DNA of 64,000 bases from Druceiella hillmani (Eukaryota > Arthropoda > Insecta > Lepidoptera > Hepialidae), in the NCBI GenBank assembly GCA_039881145.1, contig JAYKKI010000060.1:4960501-5024500 (forward strand), written 5' to 3'. Position numbers and translations under genes: made by a program. Positions 36,472-48,425 of the stretch are shown piece by piece (the stretch's first letter is position 1; every line of letters begins with the position of its first letter). Below the pieces are notes generated by a model, which made no database searches, was not told the DNA's origin, and saw nothing but the letters and a program-made list of their open reading frames with translations.

Positions 36472-36904
36472 AAGAAACAAAGAATTAAATTTCAACTTTA
36501 TTACCGAAATTTAAGGAACTTTTCTCTTTGATGAACTTTTATACAAATATAATATGTAGAATATTATTTTAAACGGTACGGAATTATTTTAGGGAATACG
36601 TTGCAAGCAGACGAATAAAAATAGTTTATTTGTAAATTATGACATTTTGTTACATAAAAAAACCATTACCGTTCTAAAAGTGAACATTTAAGAAAACTTA
36701 GGTATCCTTTAGTGAGAATTTGCAACTCATAGTGTGTGGTTGTCTATTGTTACCGACTTATTTTATAGAAATATCTATCAATTTTTTTTTCATTTTGCAT
36801 CAAAGCCGGAGGAAGAAAATTTTATCTATAAATATCTTTACATAATATAAAATTTTTATAATATATATTTTTCCATGAAAAAATAACGGTGAATAATAAT
36901 ATAC
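36472..36904. other. AT-rich non-coding stretch
   Basis: No feature identified. Confidence 0.5.
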
Positions 36905-36950
36905 CTAATTATATTTATAATATTTATTATATATAATATTATATATAATA

Positions 36951-37028
<78 letters not shown>
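36905..37028. repeat. (AT)n microsatellite with palindromic edges
   Basis: A (TA)n core of about 65 bp (36955-37022) is preceded by TATTTATTATATATAATATT and its near complement. The whole block can fold into a long AT hairpin. Confidence 0.95.
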
Positions 37029-37031
<3 letters not shown>

Positions 37032-37716
37032 TATTACGTTATGTTAGCAAGCGTGACAAGAATAAAATCTGCCGTTTTTTTATGAATTGATATGATAATC
37101 TCAATACTGTACTAGAAACAAGCTAATAAAATTTGCTCACTAATAACCTCGCAGTGATGCTTTCTCATTCGCACCTATCTTGTACTCGCTCACCTATAAT
37201 GAAAACTTTCGAACGTTCGTAACTATAACTATCTCTTTTTTACATCTGTTTTTTGACTTCACATTTCATTCTTCTTTCCGTGTTATTGAATATTTGAATA
37301 TGTGTGTAAAATTTCGCAGTATGTCTGTAAAATTACTTGAAACCTCTTTTTTCATATTATAAGATATAACGTATCTATTTTATATAAAGTCGTTGTCTGT
37401 AGTGTTATGAGTTTCTCTATAGTTAGTGAAAGCTTTATCTAAAAGCTCATTAAGAGGCTTTAAAAAATGTAAATTTGTGTTTTGACAAATAATATCCTCA
37501 TTTCTCTGCCACCTTTATAAATAAATGCTAACAATCAATGAAGTATTTTGAACTAGGGTAGAAGGCCATTTTTCTATTACGGGAATACCATATCCAAAAA
37601 CGCCTTATATTATTTTACATCCTACGTTAATTATTATTACATTAGTCCATATAATATTCATATACTATTGTGATATTTCAATTTTCTATTCAAATATAAA
37701 TAAAAGTTCATATTTT
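37029..37716. other. AT-rich non-coding stretch
   Basis: No feature identified. Confidence 0.5.
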
Positions 37717-38000
37717 TCTACATTTCTTTACGCGCGTTATGAAAAAATGTTGGGAGTGAAATTTTACGATGCGCGCATGCGCATGCACGATGCAACAAGA
37801 ATCGACAGTTGGTCCCGATGGGCGCGGACTGTGCAACAAAAATTGACAGTATGAAGTTGATCACGATGCTCGCGTAGGATGTAACAAAAATCGACAGTAT
37901 GCAGTTGACCAGGATGCTCGCGCACAATGCAATAAAAATCGGCAGGATGAAGTTGCTCACAAAACATATTTACATGCGTGTCGTGACTGATACCATATTC
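37717..38000 (-). repeat. 48-bp tandem repeat, about 4 units, open in two frames
   Basis: The unit is 48 bp (16 codons), so frames stay open across units. On the minus strand one frame repeats QLHPADFYCIVREHPG with variants such as QLHTVDFCYILREHRD. A second frame repeats a hydrophobic ILSIFVTSYASIVINF-like unit. Base composition is GC-richer than the flanks (GCGCGCATGCGCATGCACG). The family also occurs at 34020-34185. Whether any frame is translated is unknown, and I favour a non-coding repeat. Confidence 0.8.
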
Positions 38001-39949
38001 AAGATAGTTATTGAAATATATTTTAAGCGTATTTCTCTAAGTGAGGTTAAGTTTCGGTATGTATTTATTTGCATTAGAAATGTTACCTGTATTGACTTAT
38101 ATACTTAAAATTAATAAATTAAAATAAATTTTCAGCATGTTTATTCATTTTCAATATTATTATTATTAATATTATTTAGATGGCTTCAGTAAATTGAACA
38201 ATTTCTTGTATACATGTGTTTATATTAAACATAATGCTTAGTAACATTAAATTAAATTCCATTGAAAAAAAATAATAATAAAATAAAAATTAATAATAAT
38301 ATAAATAAGATTATTATTTAATTATTAAATGATATTAATTGTAATTCTAGATAAAAAGTCTAATTTATTTACTACCGTGTGTAAGAAAACAAATTTTAAT
38401 TATTAAAATTTAATTATTCGATTAAATTTAGATTTAACCAACCGTAGTTATAATCACGCTCCAATCTTTTATCATTTTATTTCCATTAATTAATTAATTA
38501 TTTGCGTTCTAAATAAAGTTATTCTTATATTATGCCAAAGAAATATAACTTCTAACGCACATACATAAAGTACACACACAATTTTTATTTAAATTCGATA
38601 TTACAGCAAAACAAAGTAAACAGTACACGTAACATATTCTTAATATCATCACAAGAAGAACGCTTAACAACATCACACAATCCCCATTCAGACTCTTCTT
38701 GCAAATGTTAATATTTGTCTAAGCTGAGTTGCAGAGCTTTTGCCAACATGCGACTTTCTCCTTATCGCACTTCGCGTTTAGAAACTTTGCGCATCGCAAG
38801 TTACGCAACTAAAGCTCGCGGCTCGAACTTTCTACCATACATTTGTATATTATATTCCTTCTTTAGTTTATCTGTTTATATTCTCAAAATAATACTTAGT
38901 AAGATATTATGGTGCGATATAATTAAAATAAATGTACGATACTACTAAGCTGTATGTATTTGTAAGATTTTGTATACATAATTATTTTTCTTGATATTGC
39001 AATCAAATCTTGTTTTAGTTTATTATAGTACCTATAAAGCATTTGTATTATTAGACATACAAAATATTTAACATTGCATTGCGGTGTAATCTGTCCCTTA
39101 TATCATGCATGATACAATCGCGCACTTACTTAACTTATATGAAAGCTTACGTCATGGGAAAAGGAGGAAAAAGTAAACAAAATGAACAAATTCGACAGAG
39201 AGGTTGTTGAGAATTACTTTTGAGAGAAGATAAAAGAAAATGAGAAAAAATGACGATATATATTTATAAGAAAATGCCAAATACCAAATATTATTCAAAT
39301 CGGTCCAATATTCTAGTGTTTAGGCCGTTTGATTTTTGAGGCCACGAATACAATAATAGAATTTGTCTTTTCAATTTCTTTTAAATTATATCCCATAGTA
39401 AATAGTTTAAAAGAATAACAAGTTTTTTAAACCTTTTTTTTAGAATTTTATTTAAGATACTTCCAGGGAAATTGCTAAAGATATATAAAATTACTTTCTC
39501 GTTTCTAATTTTTGGAATCGCTAATGCCAAAATTACTTAAATACCGAAAGACATAGCGATATCTCCAAAGTGTTTGAGGAAATCATAATATTTTAGACGT
39601 ATGAAAAATACAAAACACAAGATAACAAATTTACATGTTGGAAAATAATGATAATATTTTTAAAGGGTTTAGTAGAAATACAGTGTACCTCAAAATGTTT
39701 AAATATGCCTAATTGTGTACGAAACTTTGTAGTGAAGTTTTATTTTTGCAAGGTTTTTTCTTTTTTTAGTGATTTTTTTTGTTATTATGCGCCAATGTCA
39801 TATCTATCTCGACCAACTATATTAATGGGTACTGGTTACTTACTTAATAAGAAATAAGTAACCAGTCCTCATTAACATTAAGTTCGCGTGTAATTAGGAT
39901 AAATAATTTTTAGTTTTTTTTTCTTTCTCTTATATATTTCTCTTAAGTA
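38001..39949. other. AT-rich non-coding stretch
   Basis: No gene is supported. Small GC-richer patch at 38715-38830 with an unremarkable 77-codon frame. An inverted repeat of about 15 bp (ACTGGTTACTTACTTA ... TAAGTAACCAGT) lies at 39830-39866. Confidence 0.5.
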
Positions 39950-40084
39950 CATATTAAAACCATACCAAATTTTATTAAAATCCGTCCAGTAGATTTTGTG
40001 TGATATTCGCTCAAATTAATATACAGATAAACGGAACAAATTTCGAAAAAAGTTTTTCTGTTACAATTTTACTAATAGTATAGA
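39950..40084 (-). mobile_element. Helitron-like terminal fragment, copy 2
   Basis: On the minus strand it starts TCTATACTATTAGTAAAATT, TGTAACAG and GAAAAACTTTTTTCG. TTAATTTGAGCG, ATCTACTGGACGGATTTTAA and AAATTTGGTATGGTTTTAAT follow. This is the same order as copies 7436-7635 and 55316-55530. Some internal sequence present in those copies is missing here. Confidence 0.45.
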
Positions 40085-40118
40085 TAGATTAACTGGTTAC
40101 TTAATAAGAAATAAGCCA

Positions 40119-40403
40119 CAATTAAATGAAACTACGTGATGTAGTATTATTTCCAATTTCTTTAAGTTCTTTACCACGACGTAGGTTTCGTTGTATTACA
40201 ACATCTTCAGATGGGATATTATCAAATAATTATTTGTTAATATCCCTTTCTTTGCTAATATCCCACCTGAAGATGTTGTAATACAACGAAACCTAGGTTG
40301 TGGTAAAGAACTTAAAGAAAGTAGAAATAATACCACATCACGTAGTTTTATTTAATTGTGAATAATGAATTTCTACAAAATTTACGCCAAATATATTCAA
40401 TAC
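40119..40403 (+). mobile_element. PLE-like foldback family, copy 3 (best hammerhead-like motif)
   Basis: Inverted arms with the one-sided extension on the right (AATAATGAATTTCTACAAAA ... ATATTCAATA). Flanking direct repeat AAGAAATAAGCCA at 40106-40118 and 40404-40416 (13 bp; a base or so of end ambiguity). The right arm has the motif at 40263-40303: CCAC, CTGAAGA, T, GTTGT-AAT-ACAAC, GAA, ACC-TA-GGT, T, GTGG. Every hammerhead helix can pair, and the only departure is one extra U after CTGAAGA. The left arm's copy has mismatches in stem III. Confidence 0.88.
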
Positions 40404-40416
40404 AAGAAATAAGCCA

Positions 40417-42024
40417 TTAGATGCAAATGTTTGAATATAAATATCGTTTGCTAGTAATAAATTCCGGCCAGTGTCATCAACCTAAATATAATATTTTAAA
40501 GAAATCAAAGTTAATGTTTATTCCGAACTAAGGTTACCAACATTTTCATAAAAAATAACATTGCAACAGGTATATGTAATTCTATACTTAAACAATAGAC
40601 AAAATATAACTATAACTTATAAGCTTAACACTTAACTTTTCTCAAATTACAGTAATAATTTTAAAACTATGTGTATAAAGGTATGTAGTTAACTAAAATA
40701 ATGGAAATAAAATTAAGTCAAAATATAACTTTGTGAAGGTGAACATTAAAAGTAACATTATTTTAACAAAGTCATAATTTAAAATTGTTCTGACATTTTA
40801 CGCCTGGTATCGTAATAGAAATAAAACTCAGTTTAAACTACATTAAGTGAAAGAATCCAGTTAGAGGCTAGACAATTGTTAACTCTACTTTGAACGGTAA
40901 TAAATAATAATATAATTTCTGTTTTATTACGACTATTTTTTAAACCTTTAATTTACCCTGATTTTATGAAATTTTATGTTTATATAATTTATTAATATAA
41001 TTTTATGTTTATATAATTTATTATTATGTTTATATAATTTTATGTTTTTATAATTTTATGAATTTTGCTGTCTACTTTATCGGTTTGAAACCAGTAGATC
41101 GTTAAACCCGATGTTTTATTCAGATCGTACCATTTCAGCATCAGGGTTGAGTAGTTGGAACCCGGAGTTCAAAGACAAAGTCTCTGCTTTAGATCCAAAC
41201 TAATAATTTGAAACTACCACATCTGTAAGTCTCGTGATTTAGATAGACAGTATTAGAACGGAGTTGATATTTTTGTATTTGAGTGAGAAATTAAAGCCCC
41301 ATGTTTAGCTTTGTTATATTCACAGGTCACAGGTCAACTGCTCTACTAATTTTTAGCGAGTAAAATGACAATAATTGTTAAACACTTATCTTTCTTTAAG
41401 AATCAATATTATATTAAAAAGTGATCTGATCTAATTCGACACCTAACTATTCATATTTTAAAATTTTTGTATTATTCGTAAGCAAATAAAGAGGTTAACT
41501 TACCAATATCAAACTACTTCTTAAAATCCAAGTAATCAGAAATGGTTGAACTCACCTGGAACAAACAAGAATACATAAAATGTTACTTAATAAACTAATA
41601 TAGAACTAATGTCGGGATGTGAGTGACGCGTTTATTAAATACACAAATTGTTAAATACACAAAGTATAGTTGTAGTTGTTTAATACAAATGTGAACAAAT
41701 CTCTTTTATTTTAATCTTTTCTATAGAATTTAGAATAAACCTGCCAAAGTGCAACTAGAGTACGCCCTAGGTAAGTATTCGTAATTGTGATCATCTCTTT
41801 GAATTATTGACGCAAGTAAACTAAAACAATTTTAAACGAAAGTTCTAATCTAATTCTGGCAAACAAAATTAGAATTCTTCAGATTTTCGTCATTTTTAGA
41901 GACAAATGGAAAATAGGTGGGGCATAAAAATAAATACATAGTAAATAGAATTTCCAGTTCATTTTTTTCTACTGTATGTACTGTACAAACAATTGTAAAA
42001 TATATCAAAAAGTTTTTATATAAA
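40417..42024. other. AT-rich non-coding stretch with AT minisatellite
   Basis: Segment 40966-41070 repeats TTTTATGTTTATATAATTTA-like units of about 20-30 bp. No gene is supported elsewhere. Confidence 0.6.
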
Positions 42025-42033
42025 TGTATATAC

Positions 42034-42079
<46 letters not shown>
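42025..42079. repeat. (AT)n microsatellite
   Basis: Alternating AT with interrupted edges, about 55 bp. Confidence 0.97.
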
Positions 42080-42081
<2 letters not shown>

Positions 42082-42965
42082 CAAATATATCACGATTGCT
42101 CTCGAAGTCAAACCAAGCAATAAAATATAAAGGGCTAATGCGGGCAAGTGATTAACAATTGAATATAGTCATGAAATTAGCCTTATTCAATTAATTTAAT
42201 ATTAAACCGTACGAGATAATTTATATGTTTCTCCGTATTGATTCCAGTTTACAAATAATAATAAAAACATTCAAACTCCCTGTAACAAAAAAGACTTACG
42301 AACTTCCATAGCTCGTAGGAAAAATTTAAGGAAAGTTTTTATTAGAAACAAAAATGTAATGCGTGCGTGTATATTACATTTATTTTTTTAATATTTTACT
42401 AAATTTAAATTGAGATCTCCATAAAATTGTCCCATAAATGAAATACGTGCACAAATTTACTTAGCATCTATTTGTTCAACAGCAATTTCCAAAATTTGAA
42501 ACATTTGATTCAGAAACTATAAATTTTATTAGAAAATTTCACGTAAAAATTTGGTCTCTTCAGGCCCATAAAACGTATATCGTTGGTTCTAGATCTATCA
42601 TGTGATATGTCACGTTAAAAGTGACACAACACAATTCTATCTATATAATAGCCTTCACGTTATCTCCCATTTGTCGCGATATACTCACATCTTCAGCTTT
42701 GTTAAGTTATTCACCGTTTTATATCCACGTTTTCTATTTCTACTATTCCTTAAAAATTAAATTATATAAACTAATATTATTATAATTATATGATAATTAT
42801 ATAAAATTTAAAATGTAAATTTATTTTGCTTCTTTATTTTGTAATCTCATTATTCGTGTCTACGCAAACATGATACAGTATTAATACAGTATATTAAAAT
42901 GAATAGTACCAATTTATAAATTAATCTTGATAGAAAAAAAGGTTTACGAAATATATTGTGGAAAT
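42080..42965. other. AT-rich non-coding stretch
   Basis: No gene or repeat family identified. Confidence 0.5.
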
Positions 42966-43335
42966 AGAACTTCTACTATAGCTTCAATGACAGTGTAGAA
43001 CTTCTACAATAGTTTCAATGAAAGAGTAGAACCTCTATTAGTGTTTCAAAGAGAGTGTACAAATTCTATATTGGTTTCAACGGGAGAGTATAATTTCAAT
43101 AGGAGAGCAGAACTTCTACAATAGTTTTATCGAGAGAATACTTCCATGATATTTACAGAGGGAATCTTGAACTATTACAACAGTTTTAACGGGGGAGTAG
43201 AACTTCTACAATAGTTTCAACGATAGAGTAGAACGTTTGCTATAGTATAAATAAGAGATTAGAACTTTTATGATAGTTTCAAAGAGAGTGTAGAACTTCT
43301 ACGATATATAGTTTTAATAAGAGAGTAAAACGTTT
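42966..43335. repeat. Degenerate minisatellite, about 38-40-bp unit
   Basis: GTAGAACTTCTACAATAGTT, TCAACGAGAG-like units recur about nine times with substitutions and indels. The motif GAACTTCTAC is the best-kept part and can pair with neighbouring GTAGAAGTT-type complements only weakly. Confidence 0.85.
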
Positions 43336-43779
43336 AGTTTAGATAAACGAAATATAAATATAGCACAAAGTTCTTTAACCTTAGGGGTGAAAATAAAAAT
43401 ATTCGAGAAAGGGGGTTAAATACGTGAATATGAAAATTACAGAAGTGCTTAAGCGCCATTTGATGAGCGAATGGCATATGCACATTTGTTTGCTCTAATC
43501 ACATGTACTTTATGCGCTCGCACATTTAATTTAAAATAAATAAATTAGAATTATGTTATAAAAAGGTATATTATTTTTTAAGTACAATTTCTAAATGAAA
43601 ATAAAAACGATGTGTGACGGTCCGAACGTCATTCGTGGCCAACCACTCAAGTCTTCATTTTCAGACCAACCTGGTATGACATAAATTTAGATACCCATAG
43701 ATTGATACCGCGCTTTAAAAAATTCTACTTAAAAATATTACTTTTCCTAACTTATTTTACTATTTCAGTGTGCTAGTCG
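43336..43779. other. Non-coding stretch
   Basis: No gene is supported. Segment 43440-43520 and 43610-43690 have mixed composition (CGGTCCGAACGTCATTCGTG) but no diagnostic structure. Confidence 0.45.
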
Positions 43780-44340
43780 GTTTTAATTTTAAACTTCGTC
43801 GTATTTATGTGCGTAGATCATGACTTTATTTAGAGTCACTCGTAGATTTGTTAATTAGAGTAAGTGATTAGTTTTTTATTAAGTTTTTAATATAGTTACT
43901 TTTTATATCAATGGTACGAAAATAGAAGGCGGCCCATTATAATTTAACGTCAAAACATCGTTGTATTTTTGTAAATAAATCGAGATTTTCATTGACGATT
44001 GCTTGGATATTCATTAATTGTTATATTTTATGTCAATTTATATGAAAATAAAAGCTGCTCCGTTACAACTTTAACGTCAAAACACCATCATATTTCCGCA
44101 ATTAGATTTTTATTTACAGTTGCTTGTAGAATCACTAATTAGAGTAATTCATTATATTTTTCTTCTATTTAAATGTAGCAATTTTTTATGTCAATGGATA
44201 TAAAAATAAAAGCTAGTCCGTTCAAATTTAACGCCAAAACATCGTTGTATTTCTGTGCATAGATTATGATTTTTTTTTAAGTTTGCTCAGAGATTCACTA
44301 TTTGGAGTAATTTATTTTTTTTCTCTCTTTAGTTTCATTA
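43780..44340. repeat. Degenerate tandem repeat, about 130-190-bp unit, 3-4 copies
   Basis: Recurrent blocks: TTTAACGTCAAAACATCGTT, GTATTTCTGTGCATAGAT, TTGCTTGTAGATTCACTAAT, TAGAGTAATT and TATGTCAATGGATATAAAAA. The GTCAAAACA landmark occurs near 43949 and 44079, with GCCAAAACA near 44232. Confidence 0.75.
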
Positions 44341-44475
44341 TAATTATTAAATTATAAAAATTGCACTTACTACAGACGTATACTTCAGAGATGTGTATTT
44401 CAAAATATACGTTTATCTATATCTGGCAGTACGATGATGAAGTCAGAATTAGTATAATTTATGTGATGTGATCAG

Positions 44476-44476
<1 letters not shown>

Positions 44477-44539
<63 letters not shown>
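44477..44539. repeat. (TA)n microsatellite
   Basis: Uninterrupted TA of about 62 bp. Confidence 0.98.
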
Positions 44540-44541
<2 letters not shown>

Positions 44542-46418
44542 TTATTGATATTTCTAATTTAATGTCAAAATGCTATTACCTAAAACCAAACATAATCTTG
44601 ACTTGAGCGATATTCAAACGTAAAATGAATATATTACTCAACAAATAACTTAAATTTTTGGCTAGCTAAAAGTAAAAATTAAAAAAGTACATTTTCTTAA
44701 AAGTATTATATTACAGCCATTTTACTAGGTATATTAAACTAGGTTGTAGATGAGCATTAAAGTTGAACACAATTTGTTGCTATTGGGTAAAAAATAGGTC
44801 TTACCAGAATAGAGAAAACATAGTAATATTATAGCTTAAATGTTCTTAATTTGAATAATACTCTTTCAGAAGTTAAAAGAACTCTAAGAAAAAATATGAA
44901 ATATTGGCTGTTAACTGCGACCATAGAGCCATAAATCTCCCTCCAGTGGAGAAGCCAAAGCAACTTTGTTGTTTTAGAGTGGTCATTTTTCAGTCAACCG
45001 CAACATTGTACGTTGACGTGCAATTCTTAAAGTTAAATTTTATAGTCAAATTATGAAAAACTATAGTATCATATAAGGGAATTTAATTTTGGGGTTACTT
45101 ATGCGAGACTTTTATTTTAATAGTTAAAATAATGATTTCAAAATACGTACGGAAACTTTCTTCGCGCAAGCGACACTCCACTTTTCTATAAAATTTAAAA
45201 AAATGAACTAAATTGTCTTCAATTAATTCTATTTCTCAATTGAATAACAAAAATACGACTCAAAAAACAAATCGAGATCAAAATCAAAATAAATGCCCGT
45301 TAGTTTAGCAATTGAGGGGAACCAATTTTGATTTTTTTATGACGAAAAAAAATCAGTATCCACTAATTTTTTTCTAAAAAAGTGTAATAATACTTAGAAA
45401 TGAATTTGTCATATTATTTTGTAACAAAACTTACTTTAGTTCTTGTTCTCATAGATTGTATGCTCTATAACCAACCAATTATTTTTAATCATAATTTTCA
45501 ACCAATTTTGATTTTCCTGTTTTTTTTTCTCAGACAAGATGTCTTCCATCGAGATGTGCATATTTGTGAGTTTAAGGGCTTATTAATTTGAAAGGGATCG
45601 TTGTGATTAAACTGTGACATTTCGATGTTAAAAGATATAGAAGCATGAAAAATATAAAATCATGTATATTATTTTATTTCTATGGCATTCTCTTTAAAGG
45701 AAAAACTCAAATAAATATTTTGAACTAAAAACTTTTCCACCAAAAATAAACAAACCTAAAATTTAGAATGAGAAAATAGAAAAAGAAAATAGAACATCAA
45801 CTCTGTATAATTTCTACTCCTCAAACAAATTGAAACGAACGGTAATTTGTTTAAAGAGACAAGGAGTCTTGCGTCATAACTCACAAATTTCATTAACGCC
45901 CCCGAGCTATTTGACATTATATATATAACACGGTTAAGGACCACGTTATTACGGACCGAATCCAGTCAAGCTAGGCAAATAATACAAATGATGAATTATT
46001 GTTCTGTTATTAAATTCCATCAACAGAGTAGTATACGCTTTAAGTACTATATCCTTAGGTTCTTAAATAATTTCCGATACGGGACGTATCAAATTTTGAA
46101 GATACTTTGGAGGCCACATATCTCGTTCGATTAGGATTCAACTTAGTAAAAAAAGCTTAATTCTTAATCAAAGTTAAGTTCATAGAATACACTATTACTT
46201 CGTAGATCACTGTAAAACTTTCAAGTTGATGGTGGCTCAAAGTTTAAAAAATTTCGCTTATGAAAATTTTAAATTACAACAAAAGTTGACTAAAATATGT
46301 CGTTAAAAAGAAGTTTAAATTACAATAAATTTCATCAAAAAATGTTTTTCAGTCGCATATTGAAAGGAAGACATATTAAATTGCATTTCAGTTTTGTTTT
46401 TTTAGTTATTCTATCATA
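44540..46418. other. AT-rich non-coding stretch
   Basis: No gene is supported. Frames at 45400-45591 and 45756-45944 are hydrophobic, short and unrecognised. Confidence 0.5.
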
Positions 46419-46430
46419 AACTGTATTCAT

Positions 46431-46574
46431 CACAATTAAATGAAACTACGTGATGTAGTATTATTTCTACTATTATACTATATCTACTACATAGTAGAAA
46501 TAATACTACATCACGTAGTTTCATTTAATTGTGAATAATGAATTTCTACAAAATTAACGCCAAATATATTCAAT
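46431..46574 (+). mobile_element. PLE-like foldback family, copy 4 (ribozyme-less deletion derivative)
   Basis: The shortest copy. Arms CACAATTAAATGAAACTACG, TGATGTAGTATTATTTCTAC and the exact complement meet around TATTATACTATATCTACTAC. The extension follows to TATTCAAT. Perfect 12-bp flanking repeat AACTGTATTCAT at 46419-46430 and 46575-46586. The hammerhead-like part of both arms is deleted, yet the outer ends and the target duplication are intact. It may have inserted in this short form. Confidence 0.88.
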
Positions 46575-46594
46575 AACTGTATTCATGAAAAATA

Positions 46595-47070
46595 TTTTTA
46601 TTTCGGTATAATTTTTAAAAATTTCATATTTTAAGGGTATTCATAGATAAAATCTCACTAATTTATCAATTAAAACAACATTCATCTTGTCTCGTATGGT
46701 ATAGATAGATATGCCATCTTGTACAGGGTTACAGAAAAAAAGGTTTATTGTGTTTCAGAAGAAGATAAATTGAGTGCACTGTGATATTTCGCTGCCGTAC
46801 GAAGATCAATTCCATAAACATGTAGTCAGAAATGTTAGATATCGTTCCGATTTGAAATGTTATTTTTACAATTTTTATATTTTAAGTACATTCATAGAAG
46901 TAAATGTCACTACTTTTTCAATTAAAATAACATTTTTTTTGTCTCGTATGTTATAGATAGGTACGCCATCTTGTATGACGTTACACAAACAAATAACTGT
47001 TAATTGAGTTTCTACCAGAAGTCAAGTAGATGGCACTGTATTCTTTCATTGCGCGTACGACCATATATGC
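46595..47070. repeat. Tandem duplication, 252-bp period
   Basis: CATATTTTAAGGGTATTCAT-like, CAATTAAAACAACATT, TTGTCTCGTATGGTATAGAT and GCCATCTTGTA occur in both copies (GCCATCTTGTA at 46713 and 46965). Each copy ends with CACTGT and TACGA blocks. The copies are diverged. Confidence 0.8.
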
Positions 47071-47097
47071 GTGTATAATTTCTTTACAGTATTAACA

Positions 47098-47098
<1 letters not shown>

Positions 47099-47147
<49 letters not shown>
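47099..47147. repeat. (TA)n microsatellite
   Basis: About 48 bp of alternating TA. Confidence 0.98.
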
Positions 47148-47650
47148 TGAAATACTACGAAATTAACCTTTTCGATTAACGTCCTTTCTGGCTTCAAAAA
47201 GCTTTTAAAATAGATGTCAAGTATGGAGAGGCAATTGCGCTCAAATAAGCGCCAATTTCTATCAAATTAATTTCAAACTTTAATAATCCTGACAAGAATA
47301 CACATAGCGCAGCCATCTTGATATCGTTTTAAAGAACATGATGATTGAAAAGAAAGTTGGCGCCGGTACCGCCTCGACATTAATGACGGCTAGACGTCAC
47401 GAACTGTGTACGCGCAAAATTAACCTAAGATTCTCGATGGGTACATTTAAGATTTGCAAGAGGTTAAATACCTCCTCCAATAATTTTAATATCATATTCA
47501 TCATCTATTTCATTACCTGAAATTTAATAAATGTAAGCTAGAAATGAATTAGTAAAATACAAAAATGTTATTTGCATTCAATATACTTGTTAAACACGAT
47601 CGATCTTTTCACGAAAATGACTACGGCAGTGTCCAATATTCTTTTTTTAT
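47148..47650. other. Non-coding stretch
   Basis: A 60-codon frame (47338-47520) with a GC-richer start (GGCGCCGGTACCGCC) is unrecognised. No gene is supported. Confidence 0.4.
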
Positions 47651-47662
47651 TCATAAATAGTG

Positions 47663-47938
47663 AATATATTTGGCGTTAATTTTGTAGAAATTCATTATTC
47701 GTAATTAAATGAAACTATGCGATGTAGTATTATTTCTACTTTCTTTAAATTCTTTACCACGACCTAGGTTTCGTTGTGTTACAATATCTTCGGGTGGGCT
47801 ATTAGCAAATATTTCTTTATTAGCAAAGATTTCTTTGCTAATAGCCCACCTGAAGATGTAATACAACGAAACCTAGGTCGCGGTAAAGAATTTAAATGAA
47901 CTAGAAATAATAGTACATCAAGTAGTTTCATTTAATTG
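47663..47938 (-). mobile_element. PLE-like foldback family, copy 5
   Basis: Extension on the left (AATATATTTGGCGTTAATTT). Long arms around a loop with GCTATTAGCAAATATTTC and its complement. Perfect 12-bp flanking repeat TCATAAATAGTG at 47651-47662 and 47939-47950. The plus-strand motif has lost 3 nt of stem II (CTGAAGA, TGTAATACAAC). The minus-strand motif has CCGAAGA instead of CTGAAGA, so neither should be active. Confidence 0.88.
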
Positions 47939-47950
47939 TCATAAATAGTG

Positions 47951-48425
47951 TTTATAACACCTTCGCGTATTAATAATTTCAACATTGTTTTCTTTTTAAC
48001 AAGCGCCCAAAAAGGAGCATTACTATATATTTAGTTATAAGCTAATTTATTAGTTTTTACTTTTGATTTTTTCTGGGAACACATAACAAAGAATCAGAAT
48101 GAATAACTTAATATTATGACAATACCCTTTGTTCATTCGTATGTCAGAAGCATTAAGCTTCCAAAAGAATGAAGTTAATAACTTGCGATTTATACATGTC
48201 ATCTAACTTATGGACTTAAAACCGGAAAGTGTATTAAAAATTTAGCTTTATTTCAAGAAGGCCGTAAATAAATTTGTTTTTTTCTAATATAAGTATATGG
48301 CGTATCATTAAATATTGAGTTTGTTGAGATATCAATATTATATAAAAAGAGTTTTTTTTTTCAATTAACATATATTTTCTCTTAACCAAAAATAATAAAT
48401 TAATTAGTAGTATCGTAATTTTATA
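47951..48425. other. AT-rich non-coding stretch
   Basis: No feature identified. Confidence 0.5.
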
